The notes beneath the pieces are model-generated. The model ran no database searches and was not told the DNA's origin. It saw nothing but the letters and a program-made list of their open reading frames with translations. From NCBI GenBank assembly GCA_013202535.1, contig JABMRP010000510.1, positions 1 to 15,114 on the forward strand: a stretch of DNA of 15,114 bases. The letters are read 5' to 3'. Shown here piece by piece: positions 14,711-15,114 of the stretch (the first letter of the stretch is position 1; each line of letters begins with the position of its first letter). Position numbers and translations under genes: made by a program. The DNA comes from Planctomycetota bacterium. GTDB lineage: Bacteria; Planctomycetota; Planctomycetia; Pirellulales; Thermoguttaceae.

Positions 14711-15114
14711 TCACAGGTTCCTTACCGGTTGCGCGAGCGGCTCCGCGCGACGGGGGGAGTCTGGAATCGCGACGCTCCGCTCGGCGGGCTTGACGGCCGT
14801 GAAGCGGGACAGGCGCCAGAGGCTGATCGGCGCGATGATTGCGGTCCCCAAGACGGCAACGGTACGGCACATCACGGACACGGACACGGCCTGCACGGGC
14901 GTCAGGCCGGCAGCGCCGCTGACGATTCCCACCACCAACTCGAAGGTACCCAGCCCGGACGGCGTAATGCTCACGACGGACGCCGTGGCGCCCACGCTGG
15001 TCAGCGCGACCAGCGGCAGCAGCGAGATCTCCAGACCGGCCGCGCGACAGCCGAACCAGAAACAGAGCGCGTCGCAGCCTCGCAAGGCCAGCGCGATCGA
15101 GAAAACCTTGAGCA
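14711..15114 (-). CDS. LPG-synthase/flippase-like multi-pass membrane protein, C-terminal part (cut by window edge)
   Basis: The minus-strand frame is open from the right edge to the TGA at 14711, giving the last 133 residues of a longer protein. The upstream codons within the window (LKVFSIALAL before Arg-Gly-Cys-Asp) continue the hydrophobic pattern, so the gene starts outside. Visible membrane segments include one at the edge, one at LPLVALTSVGATASVVSIT, and one at VSVMCRTVAVLGTAIIAPIS. The short TPSGLGTFE loop between segments resembles the P-x-G-x-G-x-x-E loop of the lysylphosphatidylglycerol synthase transmembrane family (also called UPF0104 or flippase-like). Members move or modify lipids in the inner membrane, often in glycan or hopanoid pathways. 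The cytoplasmic tail is Pro/Arg-rich. Substrate and partner genes are not visible. Confidence 0.7.
   Translation of the reverse strand, partial: LKVFSIALALRGCDALCFWFGCRAAGLEISLLPLVALTSVGATASVVSITPSGLGTFELVVGIVSGAAGLTPVQAVSVSVMCRTVAVLGTAIIAPISLWRLSRFTAVKPAERSVAIPDSPRRAEPLAQPVRNL

Overview
The window looks like GC-rich chromosomal DNA from a planctomycete, probably Pirellula-like. This rests on several signs together: a secreted Cys-type sulfatase, a secreted sialate O-acetylesterase-type esterase and a secreted calcineurin-like phosphatase lying side by side, widely spaced genes of alternating strand, and bacterial housekeeping genes (rplM-rpsI). The phylum is an inference; no rRNA or other taxonomic marker is present.

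Layout, left to right. Positions 1-91 (minus) hold the first 30 codons of a proton-translocating NAD(P) transhydrogenase alpha subunit (pntA-like), cut by the window edge. A non-coding leader of about 590 bases follows, then the ribosomal protein operon rplM-rpsI (683-1617, plus), closed by a perfect 13-bp hairpin. Next come three exported hydrolases: a sulfatase (minus, to 1709), a metallophosphoesterase (plus, 3471-4394) and a SASA-type carbohydrate esterase (minus, 4538-6244). The last two converge on a nested inverted repeat (4391-4490) that also supplies the phosphoesterase stop codon. A bacteriohemerythrin (6505-6909, plus) with all seven expected iron ligands is divergent from the esterase.

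The most striking gene fills 7332-11564 (minus). It is a 1410-residue protein with an N-terminal SEFIR/TIR-like domain, a central NB-ARC STAND NTPase and about twenty kinesin-light-chain-like TPRs, ending in a very basic tail. This is the layout of an NLR-type immune receptor: TPR sensor, NTPase switch, SEFIR effector. It stands alone between two non-coding gaps of about 400 bases, and its GC content is visibly lower than that of its neighbours. It is therefore a good candidate for a single-gene anti-phage (abortive-infection) system or a signalling protein acquired by transfer.

To the right are a divergent pair, an ADHFE1-type hydroxyacid-oxoacid transhydrogenase (minus, 11954-13231) and a 402-residue GNAT-fold protein (plus, 13481-14689). 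The window ends in the C-terminal part of a multi-pass membrane protein of the LPG-synthase/flippase-like family (minus, 14711 to the edge). No tRNA, rRNA, CRISPR array, transposase or integrase was recognised.
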